NCBI RefSeq assembly: GCF_003032475.1
Contig: NZ_CP028369.1
Location: forward strand, 9,114,001 to 9,178,000
Reading direction: 5' to 3'
Origin: Streptomyces sp. P3
GTDB taxonomy: Bacteria; Actinomycetota; Actinomycetes; Streptomycetales; Streptomycetaceae
DNA: 64,000 nt
The notes under the pieces were generated by a model. That model was not told the origin of the DNA. It saw only the letters and a program-made list of their open reading frames with translations, and did no database searches. Shown here in pieces: positions 25,812 through 35,400 of the stretch (the first letter of the stretch is position 1; every line of letters begins with the position of its first letter). The translations under genes and the position numbers were made by a program.

Positions 25812-26621
25812 ATGCGCATCTGGTTCCACAAACACACCGTGGAAGGACGGCTGCCACTGCTCGACCAGTGGTATCGCGAGCATCTGGACGCGATCGCCGC
25901 CCCCGGCACCGTCATCGACATCAAGACGCTGCCGGCCGACACCTACCCCGACAACACCCCCTTCGGCCTGGTCGGCCACCACGCCGCCCAGGTCCTGTTC
26001 AGCGAACACTTCGCGCACTCGGCCCTCCAGGCCGAACGCGCCGGCTACGACGCCTGGATCACGGCGGCGGGCCAGGACCCCGGCCTGCGCGACGCCCGCC
26101 ACCTGGCCGCCGTACCCACGCTGGGCTACGGCGAGACGGCGTTCTTCCTGTCGGCCCTCACCGGACACCGCTTCGGCCTGCTCGGCTTCATGCCGCCGCT
26201 GGAGGAGCCCATCCGGGCCAACGTCTCCCGGTACGGCCTGGAGCGGTCCATGGCCGCCTACGAGGTCGTGCCGGGCGGCTGGGACGGCGTCCACCGCGCC
26301 CTCGACGGCGACTGCGACCAGTTCCTCACCGCGTACACCGAGGCCGCCGCCCGCGCCCGCAAGGCCGGCGCCGAGATCATCATCCCCGCCGAGGGCATCC
26401 CCAACGAGATCTTCTGGCACCTCGGCGTCCGCGACCTGCACGGCATGCCCGTGATCGACCCGGCCGGCCTCGCCGTGAAGTTCGCCGAACTCACCGTGAC
26501 CCTGCGCGACCTGCGCATCTTCTCCCGTTCCGACGCCGGCTACTGGTTCCACCGCCCACCCGCCGAGATCTCCCAGCACCTCGAGAAGGTCTTCCTCGGC
26601 TCGATCCTCCAAGGAGCGTGA
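25812..26621 (+). CDS. Asp/Glu/hydantoin racemase-superfamily protein lacking both cysteines
   Basis: A 269-aa protein with the two-lobed racemase layout. TAAGQDPGLRDAR aligns with the CFGDPGL segment of hydantoin racemases, and IIIPAEGIPNE aligns with the second LGCAGM segment. Both catalytic cysteine positions are Ala (A86 and about A193). A Cys-dependent 1,1-proton transfer is thus unlikely; it may be a lyase or isomerase using other residues, or a non-catalytic partner of the protein at 23785-24531. Start ATG has an AGGACGG site. hemB begins 5 nt after its stop. Family assignment moderate, function unknown. Confidence 0.72.
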   Translation: MRIWFHKHTVEGRLPLLDQWYREHLDAIAAPGTVIDIKTLPADTYPDNTPFGLVGHHAAQVLFSEHFAHSALQAERAGYDAWITAAGQDPGLRDARHLAAVPTLGYGETAFFLSALTGHRFGLLGFMPPLEEPIRANVSRYGLERSMAAYEVVPGGWDGVHRALDGDCDQFLTAYTEAAARARKAGAEIIIPAEGIPNEIFWHLGVRDLHGMPVIDPAGLAVKFAELTVTLRDLRIFSRSDAGYWFHRPPAEISQHLEKVFLGSILQGA

Positions 26622-26626
26622 TCCGC

Positions 26627-27646
26627 ATGACCATCCAGTCGACCATCGGCCCCGCCCCCGTCAGCACGCCCGCAGGCGCCCCGCTGCACCGCCCCCGCCG
26701 GCTGCGCCGCACCCCCCACCTGCGCCGTCTCACCGCCGAGACACAGGTCCACGCGAGCAACCTGATCCAGCCCCTGTTCCTGCGCGAGGGACTGACCGCC
26801 CCCCGGGAGATCCCCTCCATGCCGGGCGTCTTCCAGCACACCCGCGACACCCTGCGCAAGGCGGCCGTCGAGGCCGTCAGCGCCGGCGTGGGCGGAGTGA
26901 TGCTGTTCGGCATCCCGCAGGACAAGGACGAGCGCGGCAGCGGCGCCGTCGACCCCGACGGCATCCTCCAGGTCGCACTGCGCGACGTGGTCGCCGAGGT
27001 CGGCGACGCCACCGTCGTCATCGGCGACATCAACCTCGACGAGTACACCACCCACGGCCACACCGGCGTCCTGGGCCCCGACGGAGACGTCGACAACGAC
27101 GCCAGCGTCGAGCTGTACGGTCAGGCGGCCGTCGTGCAGGCCGACGCCGGCGCCCACATCGTCGCCCCCAGCGGCATGATGGACGGTCAGGTCGGACACA
27201 TCCGGGCGGCCCTCGACGCGGCCGGCCACCACAACGTGGCCATCCTCGGCTACTCGGCCAAGTACGCCTCCCACTTCTACGGCCCCTTCCGCGACGCCGT
27301 CGAGTCCTCCCTCCAGGGCAACCGCCGCACCTACCAGCAGAACCCCGGCAACATCCGCGAGTCCCTGCGCGAGGTCGCCCTCGACCTGGCCGAGGGCGCC
27401 GACATGGTCATGGTCAAGCCCGCCCTGGCCTACCTCGACATCGTCCGGCTGATCGCCGACCACGTCGACGTGCCCGTCTCCGCCTACCAGGTCTCCGGCG
27501 AGTACTCGATGATCGAAGCCGCCGCCGCCCGGGGCTGGCTGGAGCGCGACGGCTCCATCGTGGAGAGCCTCACCTCCATCCACCGGGCCGGAGCCTCCCA
27601 GATCATCACGTACTGGGCCACCGAGTTCGCGCCCCGCCTGGGCTGA
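26627..27646 (+). CDS. hemB: Porphobilinogen synthase (ALA dehydratase)
   Basis: Condenses two 5-aminolevulinate molecules to the pyrrole porphobilinogen. It is 339 aa with both Schiff-base lysines, K212 in YSAKYASHFYGPFRDA and K264 in MVKPALAYLD, and the NPGN and YQVSGEYSM segments. The metal loop at 134-147 reads DINLDEYTTHGHTG: both Cys positions kept in most actinobacterial enzymes (CLDEYTDHGHCG) are Asn and Thr, so no active-site zinc is expected. AAGGAG precedes ATG 26627. It follows the racemase-like gene by 5 nt. No porphobilinogen deaminase or uroporphyrinogen synthase gene follows, so its product probably leaves the haem route. Confidence 0.95.
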   Translation: MTIQSTIGPAPVSTPAGAPLHRPRRLRRTPHLRRLTAETQVHASNLIQPLFLREGLTAPREIPSMPGVFQHTRDTLRKAAVEAVSAGVGGVMLFGIPQDKDERGSGAVDPDGILQVALRDVVAEVGDATVVIGDINLDEYTTHGHTGVLGPDGDVDNDASVELYGQAAVVQADAGAHIVAPSGMMDGQVGHIRAALDAAGHHNVAILGYSAKYASHFYGPFRDAVESSLQGNRRTYQQNPGNIRESLREVALDLAEGADMVMVKPALAYLDIVRLIADHVDVPVSAYQVSGEYSMIEAAAARGWLERDGSIVESLTSIHRAGASQIITYWATEFAPRLG

Positions 27647-27660
27647 CCCGCCCCCGCCAC

Positions 27661-27681
27661 GCCCGGCCCCCCGGGCCGGGC
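27661..27681. terminator. Short hairpin between hemB and hemA
   Basis: GCCCGGCCC-CCC-GGGCCGGGC, a 9-bp stem in the 70-nt gap. It could be a weak terminator or mRNA-stability element within the operon. Confidence 0.4.
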
Positions 27682-27716
27682 GCCCGCCCCACGTCATCCA
27701 TCGAGGTGTAAGGAAC

Positions 27717-29042
27717 GTGCGACGAACGACACCGGACGACAACCGGTTCCTCGCGGTGGGCATCAGCCACGCCACCGCCCCCCTTGACCTGCTCGAACAG
27801 CTCTACGAGAGCCCCAAGCCGCTCGACGACCTGGCCCAGCGCATCGCGGACGCCGACGGCCTGTCCGCCTCACTGATCCTGTCCACCTGCAACCGGCTCG
27901 AGGTCTACGTCGAGACCGCCTCCGACACCGATCCGGTGCCCGGCCTCGAGGCGCTCATCGCCGACCACACCGGCGTCGACGCCCAGGAACTGGCCCCCTA
28001 CCAGTACGTGCGCCACGACGACGACGCCCTGCGCCACCTGTTCCAGGTCGCCTCCGGCCTCGACTCGGTCGTGCTCGGCGAGGACCAGATCCTCGGCCAG
28101 GTCAAGGAGGCCCTCGAGCGCGCCCAGCGCGTCGGCGCCACCAGCAAGACCCTCAACCAGGCCGTCCAGGCCGCGCTGCGCACCGGCAAGCGGGCCCGCA
28201 ACGAGACCGGCCTGAACGAGGCCGGCCGCTCCCTGGCCACCGCGGGCCTTGCGTTCTTCGAACGCCTGGTCGGATCGCTCGACGGGAAGACCGCCCTGGT
28301 CATCGGCGCCGGCTCGTTCGGCGGGGTCGTCCTCGCCGCGCTGCGCCGCTCCGGCCTGAGCCGGGTGCACATGGCCAACCGCACCCCGGAGAAGGCCCAG
28401 CGCCTCGCCGAGACCGCCGACGGCCGCGGCTACCCGCTGCAGGACATACCCCGCCTGCTGACCGAGGTCGACGTGGTCGTCAGCTGCACGGCCGCCACCG
28501 AACCCCTCCTGCGCGCCCACCAGGTCGCCGACGCCATGGGCCCGCGCGGCGGACGCGACCTGTACCTGCTCGACCTCTCCCTGCCGCGCAACATCGAACC
28601 CGAAGCCGGCCAGGTCCCCGCAGCCACCCTCGTCGACCTCCAGCGCATCGCCGAGGAAGGCGGCGACGACGAACTGTCCGTGGCCAGCGTCGAGAGCGCG
28701 CACAGAATCGTCGACACCGAGGTCGAGGCCCTGAAGGCCGCCCGCCGCGCCGCCCGGGCCACCCCCGCCCTCTCCGCACTGCGCGCCACCGCCGCCGAGG
28801 CCACCGAAGCCGAACTCACCCGGCTCGGCAAGCGGCTGGAAGCCATGGACGGCGAAACCCTCCAGGAGGTCTCCCGCACCGTCCGGCGCATCGTCGACAA
28901 GGTGCTCCACCAGCCCACCGTCCGCGCCCGCGAACTGGCCGGACGCTCCGACGGCGACGTCTACGTCGACGCCCTGCACGTCCTGTTCGCCCCGCACCCC
29001 GCACCCGCCGCCCCCGCGTCCGCCCAGGAGGTCATGGCATGA
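27717..29042 (+). CDS. hemA: Glutamyl-tRNA reductase
   Basis: Reduces glutamyl-tRNA(Glu) to glutamate-1-semialdehyde with NADPH, the first committed step of the C5 pathway. It is 441 aa. The catalytic cysteine is C58 in [32 protein letters not shown] and the NADPH motif [15 protein letters not shown] are typical, and a C-terminal helical dimerisation domain is present. GTG 27717 is preceded by GAGG/AAGGA. The stop overlaps the next start (ATGA), tying it to the ADP-forming CoA ligase. This is not the usual hemA-hemC-hemD order of a housekeeping operon. Confidence 0.95.
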   Translation: MRRTTPDDNRFLAVGISHATAPLDLLEQLYESPKPLDDLAQRIADADGLSASLILSTCNRLEVYVETASDTDPVPGLEALIADHTGVDAQELAPYQYVRHDDDALRHLFQVASGLDSVVLGEDQILGQVKEALERAQRVGATSKTLNQAVQAALRTGKRARNETGLNEAGRSLATAGLAFFERLVGSLDGKTALVIGAGSFGGVVLAALRRSGLSRVHMANRTPEKAQRLAETADGRGYPLQDIPRLLTEVDVVVSCTAATEPLLRAHQVADAMGPRGGRDLYLLDLSLPRNIEPEAGQVPAATLVDLQRIAEEGGDDELSVASVESAHRIVDTEVEALKAARRAARATPALSALRATAAEATEAELTRLGKRLEAMDGETLQEVSRTVRRIVDKVLHQPTVRARELAGRSDGDVYVDALHVLFAPHPAPAAPASAQEVMA

Positions 29043-31090
29043 GCGCGATCTCAGCCCTGTGGAACGCCGACTCGATCGCCGTCATCGGCGCCACGGAACG
29101 CCCCGGGGCGCTGGGCCGCAAGCCGATGGACTTCCTGCTGCGCCACGGCTACAAGGGCCGCATCCTGCCGATCAACCCGAAGGGCGGGAGCATCCTCGGC
29201 GTCCCCGCGTACGCCTCGCTCAAGGAGGCGCCCGGCCCGATAGACCTGGCGCTGATCATGGTGGGCGCGGACCGCGTCGCCGGCGCCGTCGACGACTGCG
29301 TCGAAGCGGACATACCCCTCGCCATCATCGCCTCCTCCGGCTTCGCGGAAACCGGGGCCGACGGAGCCGCCCTCCAGGACGACATCGTCGCCCGGGCCCG
29401 CGCGGGCGGACTGCGCCTGATCGGACCGAACTGCATCGGCGCCGTCAGCTTCAACAACCGTGTCCTGGCCACCTTCAGCCCCCTGTTCGGCGCCGAGAGC
29501 GTCCCCTTCGAACCCGGCACCCTCGGGTTCGTCAGCCAGAGCGGCGCCCTGGGCTTCGGCGCGGCGAGCCTCGCCCTCCAGCGCGGACTGCGCCCCGGCT
29601 GGGTGGTGAGCACCGGCAACGACGCCGACGTCACCGCGCTGGAGGTGCTGCGCGAACTGGCCCAGGAACCCGAGTGCCAGGGACTGCTCGGCTACCTGGA
29701 GGACGTGCCCGACCTGGACACCCTGCGCGCCCTGAGCGCCTCCGGCAAACCGGTGGCACTGCTGAAGTCCGGGCGCACCGAAGCCGGCGGCCGCGCCGCC
29801 GCCTCCCACACCGGCGCCCTCACCACCGACGACCGCGTGCTCGACGCGGCGCTGCGCCGGCTGGGCATCGCCCGGGTCGACGACATCGACGAACTCCTCG
29901 ACGCCGCCGCCGCGTTCGAGGTCCCCCTGCGCCCGAAGGGCCCGCGCGTCGCCGTGGTCACCACCTCCGGCGGATCGGGCATCCTCGCCGCCGACGCCAT
30001 CGAGGACTCCGGTCTCGAGCTGAGCCGGCTGTCACCGCAGAGCATCGCGGCGCTCACCGAGATCGTGCCGCCGTTCGGCGCGGTGGAGAACCCCGTCGAC
30101 ATCACCGCGACCGTGCTCAGCGACCCCACCCTGTTCGACCGGTCGCTGGACGTGCTGCTCGCGGACGACTCGGTCGACATCATCATCGCCTGCTTCTGCG
30201 TCATGGCCGGACCCGACGTGCAGAAGGCGGTCACCGCCCTGTCCAAGGCGGCCCGCAAGGGCGGCAAGCCGATCCTGGTGGCCCGCACCGGCGCCGACTT
30301 CCTCGCGCCGGACGCCCCCGCCATGCTCCGCGACGCCCGACTGCCGGACTACCCGACGCCGGCCCGCGCGCTGAAGGCCGCCGCCGCACTGTGGCAGGTC
30401 AGCCGACCCCGCCCGGACACCCACCGCGAGGCGCTCACGGCGCCGCTCCCCGCGCCCGCGCCACAGGCCACCGAGCCGCAGCTGAAACAGCTGCTCGCCG
30501 CCGCCGGGATCACCGTGCCGAAGGGGCGCGGCGCCCGCGACGCCGACGACGCGGCCACGCTGGTGCGGGAGCTGGGCGGCCGCGCGGTACTGAAGGCCGT
30601 CGTACCCGGACTGCTGCACAAGTCGGAGGCGGGCGGCGTCCGGGTGGGCGTCACCGAACAGGAGGCGCCGGCCGCCTTCGCCGACCTGGCCGCGCTCGGC
30701 GGCGAGGTACTCGTCGAGGAACTGGCCCCGGACGGGGTCGAGGCGCTGGTCGGCGTCAGCACCAGCCCGCTGGGAACCGTCCTGACCGTGGGGCTCGGCG
30801 GCATCTTCACCGAAGTCCTCGACGACGTCGCACACCGCGTGCTGCCGCTCGCCGACGGCGAGGCCGAGCGCATGATCTCCGAACTGCGCGGCGCCGCCCT
30901 GCTGCGCGGGGCCCGCGGCACGGCGGAGCTCGACACCGCGGCACTGGCCGACCTGCTGTACCGGCTGTCCGACGCGATCCGCGACTGGCCCGGCGAGTTC
31001 GAACTGGACCTCAACCCGGTGCGGGTGCTGCCGCACGGCGCGATCGTCCTGGACGCCGCGTTCAGCACCGGCACCACCCCGGCCCACTGA
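29039..31090 (+). CDS. ADP-forming acyl-CoA synthetase (fused alpha-beta)
   Basis: A 683-aa acetate-CoA-ligase (ADP-forming) family enzyme. The CoA-binding domain starts [18 protein letters not shown]. The succinyl-CoA-ligase-like domains carry the phospho-His H257 in [10 protein letters not shown]-terminal ATP-grasp domain (from about residue 480) contains [19 protein letters not shown] and the [12 protein letters not shown] segment. It makes an acyl-CoA from a carboxylate, ATP and CoA. Coupling to hemA by ATGA suggests that it activates a carboxylate of this pathway, for instance ALA, PBG or an oxidised derivative, for transfer or PKS loading. That substrate is inferred only. Confidence 0.88.
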   Translation: MSAISALWNADSIAVIGATERPGALGRKPMDFLLRHGYKGRILPINPKGGSILGVPAYASLKEAPGPIDLALIMVGADRVAGAVDDCVEADIPLAIIASSGFAETGADGAALQDDIVARARAGGLRLIGPNCIGAVSFNNRVLATFSPLFGAESVPFEPGTLGFVSQSGALGFGAASLALQRGLRPGWVVSTGNDADVTALEVLRELAQEPECQGLLGYLEDVPDLDTLRALSASGKPVALLKSGRTEAGGRAAASHTGALTTDDRVLDAALRRLGIARVDDIDELLDAAAAFEVPLRPKGPRVAVVTTSGGSGILAADAIEDSGLELSRLSPQSIAALTEIVPPFGAVENPVDITATVLSDPTLFDRSLDVLLADDSVDIIIACFCVMAGPDVQKAVTALSKAARKGGKPILVARTGADFLAPDAPAMLRDARLPDYPTPARALKAAAALWQVSRPRPDTHREALTAPLPAPAPQATEPQLKQLLAAAGITVPKGRGARDADDAATLVRELGGRAVLKAVVPGLLHKSEAGGVRVGVTEQEAPAAFADLAALGGEVLVEELAPDGVEALVGVSTSPLGTVLTVGLGGIFTEVLDDVAHRVLPLADGEAERMISELRGAALLRGARGTAELDTAALADLLYRLSDAIRDWPGEFELDLNPVRVLPHGAIVLDAAFSTGTTPAH

Positions 31091-31245
31091 CGGGCGGCCT
31101 CCCGGCCGCCCCTCAGCGGACGGCCTCCTGGTCGCCCCTGCCGGGCGGGCCCCTGGCCCTCCCCCCGCCACCGGCCCCGCCCGGCCCCCCACCCCCGCCC
31201 CGCTCTCCCCGCTTCTCTTCTTCCGACTGCGAAAGGCACCGACCG

Positions 31246-32586
31246 ATGTCCTCAACCCCTGCACCCGCCGCCCTCGACGGCTCTGCCGGCGCCGCCTCGG
31301 CCTCGCTGTTCGAACGGGCCGCGACGGTCATCCCCGGCGGCGTCAACTCCCCCGTGCGGGCATTCGGTTCCGTCGGCGGCACCCCCGTCTTCATGGCCTC
31401 CGCGCAGGGCCCGTACCTCTACGACGTCGAAGGCCGGGAGTACGTCGACCTGATCTGCTCCTGGGGCCCGATGATCCTCGGCCACCGGCACCCGGCGGTC
31501 CTCGACGCGGTCGGCGCCGCACTCGCCGCGGGCACCTCGTTCGGCACCGCGACCGAGGGGGAGATCGCCCTCGCCGAGGAGATCGTCGACCGCGTCGCCC
31601 CCGTGGAGAAGGTCCGGCTGGTCACCTCCGGCACCGAGGCCACCATGTCCGCGATCCGCCTGGCCCGCGGCTTCACCGGCCGATCCAAGATCGTCAAGTT
31701 CGCGGGGTGCTACCACGGCCACGTCGACGCGCTGCTGGCCGCCGCCGGATCCGGCCTGGCCACCTTCGCCCTGCCCGACACCCCGGGCGTCACCGGCGCC
31801 CAGGCCGCCGACACCCTCGTCCTGCCGTACAACGACCTGGCCGCGGTCGAGCGAGTCTTCGCCGAGCACGGTTCGGAGATCGCCTGCGTGATCACCGAGG
31901 CCGCGCCGGGCAACATGGGCGCCGTCCCGCCGCTGCCCGGCTTCAACGCCGGCCTGAAGGACCTGTGCCGGCGCCACGGCGCCCTGTTCATCTCCGACGA
32001 GGTCATGACCGGCTTCCGCGCCGGCCGCGCCGGCTGGTACGACCGGGACGGCGTGGCGGCGGACCTGTTCACCTACGGCAAGGTGATGGGCGGCGGCTTC
32101 CCCGCCGCGGCCTTCGGAGGCCGGGCCGACGTCATGGCCCACCTCGCCCCGGCCGGCCCCGTCTACCAGGCAGGCACGCTCGCGGGCAACCCGGTGGCCA
32201 CCGCCGCCGGCCTGGCGACCCTGCGCCACTGCACCGAGGCGGTCTACGAGCGCCTGGACGCCGTGTCCGCCACGATCGGGACCGAAGTGTCCGCGGCGCT
32301 CTCCGCCGAGGGCGTCGACCACGTGCTGCAGTACTCCGGGACGATGTTCTCGGTGTTCTTCTCGCAGCGGCCGGTCCGCGACTACGACGACGTCAGGGCG
32401 AGCGAGGCCTTCCGCTACCGGGCCTTCTTCCACGCGATGCTGCGCCAGGGCGTCTACCTGCCGCCGTCGCCGTTCGAAGCGTGGTTCGTGTCGGCCTCGC
32501 ACGACGACCGGGCCGTGGACCGCATCGTGTCGGCCCTTCCGCAGGCCGCCAGGGCCGCCGCGGCCGCCGTACCCCCGGCGGCGTGA
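31246..32586 (+). CDS. hemL: Glutamate-1-semialdehyde 2,1-aminomutase
   Basis: A PLP enzyme converting glutamate-1-semialdehyde to 5-aminolevulinate. It is 446 aa, normal for the family. The N-terminus has [17 protein letters not shown], and the PLP lysine K279 is in [33 protein letters not shown] and [12 protein letters not shown] are conserved. ATG 31246 follows a GAAAGG site. The 155-nt gap before it is C-rich without a clear promoter, so it is probably in the same operon as hemA. It completes the ALA branch: GltX, HemA, HemL. Confidence 0.95.
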   Translation: MSSTPAPAALDGSAGAASASLFERAATVIPGGVNSPVRAFGSVGGTPVFMASAQGPYLYDVEGREYVDLICSWGPMILGHRHPAVLDAVGAALAAGTSFGTATEGEIALAEEIVDRVAPVEKVRLVTSGTEATMSAIRLARGFTGRSKIVKFAGCYHGHVDALLAAAGSGLATFALPDTPGVTGAQAADTLVLPYNDLAAVERVFAEHGSEIACVITEAAPGNMGAVPPLPGFNAGLKDLCRRHGALFISDEVMTGFRAGRAGWYDRDGVAADLFTYGKVMGGGFPAAAFGGRADVMAHLAPAGPVYQAGTLAGNPVATAAGLATLRHCTEAVYERLDAVSATIGTEVSAALSAEGVDHVLQYSGTMFSVFFSQRPVRDYDDVRASEAFRYRAFFHAMLRQGVYLPPSPFEAWFVSASHDDRAVDRIVSALPQAARAAAAAVPPAA

Positions 32587-32606
32587 GCCGCTCCGCACAC
32601 GCGGAC

Positions 32607-32641
32607 GCCGCCGGAGCCGGACCCCGTCCGGCTCCGGCGGC
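32607..32641. terminator. Hairpin terminator after hemL
   Basis: GCCGCCGGAGCCGGA pairs perfectly with TCCGGCTCCGGCGGC (15 bp, loop CCCCG), 20 nt after the hemL stop. It lies between convergent genes hemL and ohr. Confidence 0.8.
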
Positions 32642-32706
32642 ACACACCGAGAGCGTCCCGTCGAACGCGTCCGACACCCTCGAACGCGCCACAGGGGAAC
32701 CGGCCT

Positions 32707-33126
32707 TCAGCCGGCCAGCTCGATCCCCACGCGGATGTTGCCCCGCACAGCCCGCGAGTACGGGCAGCGGGCATGAGCCCGGTCCACCAACTCCCGCGCC
32801 GTCTGCGCGGCCACTCCCGGCATCCGCACCGTCAGATCGGCGCTGATCCCATAACCGGAGACGTTCCGCTCGAGGTGCACCCGGGCCGTGACGGCCGGCT
32901 CCTCGTCGAGCGGCACCCGCGCCTCACGTGCGGACAGCCGCAGCGCGCTGTGGAAGCAGGCCGCGTACCCGGCGGCGAACAGCTGCTCCGGATTGGTCCG
33001 CTCCCCGGAGCCGCCCACCTCCTTGGGCGCGTCCAGCCCCAGTTCCAGCACGCCGTCCGAGGAGCTGACCCGGCCCTTGCGGCCGTCTCCCGACGAAGTG
33101 ACCTCAGCCGTGTAGAGAACCGTCAC
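32707..33126 (-). CDS. ohr: Ohr-type organic hydroperoxide resistance protein
   Basis: A 139-aa OsmC/Ohr-family thiol peroxidase. Both redox cysteines are present, in FAAGYAACFHSAL and HARCPYSRAVRGN, and the N-terminal MTVLYTAEVTSSGDGRKGRV is typical. It detoxifies organic peroxides in the cytoplasm. It is divergent from the AMACR-like gene and may be ordinary stress protection at the cluster, or guard against oxygenated pyrrole or polyene products. No OhrR (MarR) gene is seen beside it. Confidence 0.93.
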   Translation of the reverse strand: MTVLYTAEVTSSGDGRKGRVSSSDGVLELGLDAPKEVGGSGERTNPEQLFAAGYAACFHSALRLSAREARVPLDEEPAVTARVHLERNVSGYGISADLTVRMPGVAAQTARELVDRAHARCPYSRAVRGNIRVGIELAG

Positions 33127-33281
33127 GATTCCTGCCCTTTCTCATCCGGGAAAGCAAGAAGAAAAACACTCGCAAGATAGGGAGGAAATCAGAGGAGAAA
33201 CAATACGGAATCCCGAAGCGCAAATCGTCAATTGATCCGTGAATACTGATCCTAGAAGTCACTGGAAAGGAGATGAGCCTC
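33127..33281. promoter_or_regulatory. AT-rich divergent promoter region ohr / AMACR-like
   Basis: A 155-nt stretch that is distinctly richer in A+T than its surroundings, between divergent genes. It contains the palindrome TCAATTGA at about 33230. TTGATC near 33233 could be a -35 box for the plus strand, with no convincing -10. A+T richness is the main evidence. Confidence 0.5.
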
Positions 33282-34349
33282 GTGGGGCCACTCAATGGTG
33301 TACGTGTGGTCGAGCTGGCGAGCGGCGCACCCTGCGCCTTCGCCGCCACGCTCCTCGCAGACCTGGGCGCCGACGTCGTCCGCATCGACCGCCCGGGCGC
33401 CGGCACATTCGGGCCCGCCGACCCCCTCGGCCGCTCCCGCCGCTCGGTCACGGCCGACCTGAAGAACCCGGACGACATACGCCGGGTGCGCGCCCTGGTG
33501 GACCGCGCCGACGTGCTGCTCGAAGGCCTGCGCCCGGGGGCATGCGAGCGTCTGGGCCTGGGCCCGGAGACCTTCGACGACTCCAACCCCCGGCTCGTCT
33601 ACGCCAGGGTGTCCGGCTGGGGCCAGAGCGGACCCTGGGCACAGCGCTCCGGTCACGACATCAGCTTCCTCGCCCTGGCCGGAGTGCTCGACACCGACGC
33701 GGACGCCGCCGGCAACCCGTCGCCCCCCTCGACCTACCTGTCCACCTTCGCGGGCGGCGGCCTGCTCCAGGTCCTCGGTGTCCTGGCGGCGCTGCACGAG
33801 CGCTCGCGCAGCGGGCGCGGCCAGGTGGTCGACGCGGCCATGGCCGACGGAGCGGCCCTGCTGGAGGTGATGGTCCGCCAGTGGCGGGAGAACCCGGGCA
33901 ACGTCACGGTGACCGACGCGCCGTTCTACACCACGTACGCATGCCAGGACGGCGGGCACGTGGCGGTCGGCGCGATCGAGCAGCGGTTCTACGACGCCCT
34001 GTGCGCACAGCTCGACCTGGACGCGGCCGCCCTGCCCGACCGCGACGACCAGGCGAACTGGCCGGCCCTGCGCGACCGGTTCGCCGAAGCGTTCCGGACC
34101 CGCCCCCGGGACCACTGGGCCAAGGTGTTCGCCGACCGGGACGCCTGTGTGGTGCCCGTCCTCACCCCCGAGGAAGCCGCGGAGCACCCCGCCCTGCGCG
34201 AGCGCGCGACGTTCACCGAGGTCGCCGGCCGCCCCCAGCCGTCCCCCGCCCCCCGCTTCTCCCGCACGCGGCCCCCCGCCCCCCGCCCGGCACCCACCCC
34301 GGGCGCCGACACCGACGCCGTACCGAAGGACTGGAACACACCGGCCTGA
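33282..34349 (+). CDS. CaiB/BaiF (family III) protein, alpha-methylacyl-CoA racemase-like
   Basis: A roughly 355-aa protein of the family III CoA-transferase fold. VGPLNGVRVVELAS at the N-terminus, SGHDISFLALAG (His), RGQVVDAAMADGAALLE (Asp) and AVGAIEQRFYDAL (Glu) match the racemase branch (AMACR/MCR) rather than true transferases. It would epimerise an alpha-branched acyl-CoA, or transfer CoA. I prefer GTG 33282, 9 nt after AAGGAG; ATG 33273 directly abuts that site. The C-terminal 40 residues are Pro-rich. It may act on the product of the ADP-forming ligase. Confidence 0.82.
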   Translation: MGPLNGVRVVELASGAPCAFAATLLADLGADVVRIDRPGAGTFGPADPLGRSRRSVTADLKNPDDIRRVRALVDRADVLLEGLRPGACERLGLGPETFDDSNPRLVYARVSGWGQSGPWAQRSGHDISFLALAGVLDTDADAAGNPSPPSTYLSTFAGGGLLQVLGVLAALHERSRSGRGQVVDAAMADGAALLEVMVRQWRENPGNVTVTDAPFYTTYACQDGGHVAVGAIEQRFYDALCAQLDLDAAALPDRDDQANWPALRDRFAEAFRTRPRDHWAKVFADRDACVVPVLTPEEAAEHPALRERATFTEVAGRPQPSPAPRFSRTRPPAPRPAPTPGADTDAVPKDWNTPA

Positions 34350-34599
34350 CCCCGCCCGCAAACCAGACCCCACCGGCCCGCCCGCGACCGGCCGCCGACG
34401 ACGGCACGACCGGCACCGACACCCTCGTGGAACACGGGCCGGTCATGCCGTTCATCGGAGGGGAGTGGGACGGAGTCGTGATGCCGGCCGTCCAGGAGCC
34501 CCCTGGCGTTCTTGTCGGTTCACTCGATGGCGGTGCCGTCAGCCGCGGGCGGCCCGCCTGATCCTGCGAGGTGGGTGATGCAGCCGGCGGGGTGGCCGG

Positions 34600-34854
34600 C
34601 TACGGGCGGGTAGCGAGGGCGACGGCCTCAGCGATGGCCGCGGCCAGCGGTTCGGGGGCCTCCACCGGAAGGAAGAACACCGAGCCCGGGATCGTCACCA
34701 GACGGGCGTTCGGGCAGGCTTGCAGGGTGCTGCGCTCGGCGTCGGTGAGCCCGCCGTCGCCTTTCTCGGCGTGGATGGTCCAGGTCGGCACGCCGGCCCG
34801 GCACAGCCGGACGGCCCGCTGCTCGTCCTGGCGCAGCCCCGCCGCATACTGCCT
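34600..34854 (-). pseudogene. 3' fragment of an alpha/beta hydrolase
   Basis: About 84 codons encode the C-terminal end of an alpha/beta hydrolase: VPTWTIHAEKGDGGLTDAER, then VTIPGSVFFLPVEAPEPLAAAIAEA, the strand-helix end that holds the last catalytic region. No nucleophile elbow or start lies upstream in frame; the frame runs into unrelated sequence. It is a decayed remnant. Confidence 0.6.
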
Positions 34855-35108
34855 GCCCGCAGAACCCGGCTGACGACGGGAGGGGGCGTGCGTCTGTGGC
34901 GCTGCAGTCCTTGGCGGTTTGGACCGGTAGGCCTGAGACCAAATCGGCCGGCTCCCTCCTCTTTCGCCATGAGCGCAGCAGATGGCCGGACTGACGACGT
35001 GCGTGTGGAGGCCTGCACAATCCGGGCTGCGTTCTGTCGTCTGCGGCCGGTTGACGGGAAGGCTCCTGCGGGAGGGGGTCTGTACGGTGAGTTCGCTACA
35101 CAGACCCA

Positions 35109-35279
35109 CACCCAGCTGTGGAGCGTTCCCGGGTTGATGCCGAGCTCCTCGGCAACCTCCCCGACCGGCTTCCCGGTCTCGACCACGATGCGCACGGCGC
35201 CCTCACGGAACTCAGCGTCGTACGGCGGTTTCTTCTTGGACCCATGAACCCCAACTTCCCCTGCAATCGCGGGCTCCAC
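35109..35279 (-). pseudogene. 5' fragment of an IS3-family OrfA transposase
   Basis: About 57 codons match the N-terminal helix-turn-helix of IS3-type OrfA proteins: KKKPPYDAEFREGAVRIV, then ETGKPVGEVAEELGINPGTLHSWV. After TLHSWV the similarity stops abruptly and the frame continues into unrelated sequence. No OrfB or inverted ends were found. Confidence 0.65.
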
Positions 35280-35400
35280 GCTACGAGGGGATAGTCACTC
35301 TTGACGTCCCTCCTTCGAGTGCGTAGATATGTCTGCGCAGTCATGACAGCGCGGTCATAGGAGACCGGCGGTGCCGACTGCCGGAGATCAGGAGACACCC

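Noticed and set aside
16722..32586. Classical C5N-unit cassette
   Set aside because: No ALA synthase, no ALA-CoA ligase of the AMP-forming type and no C5N amide synthetase; ALA here comes by the C5 route.
26627..32586. Housekeeping haem operon
   Set aside because: HemC, HemD and HemE are missing and the order is unlike the usual hemA-hemC-hemD-hemB operon; the genes are mixed with tailoring and transport genes.
34350..34600. Small plus-strand gene after the AMACR-like gene
   Set aside because: The frame is Pro/Arg-rich with no ribosome site or recognisable motif.
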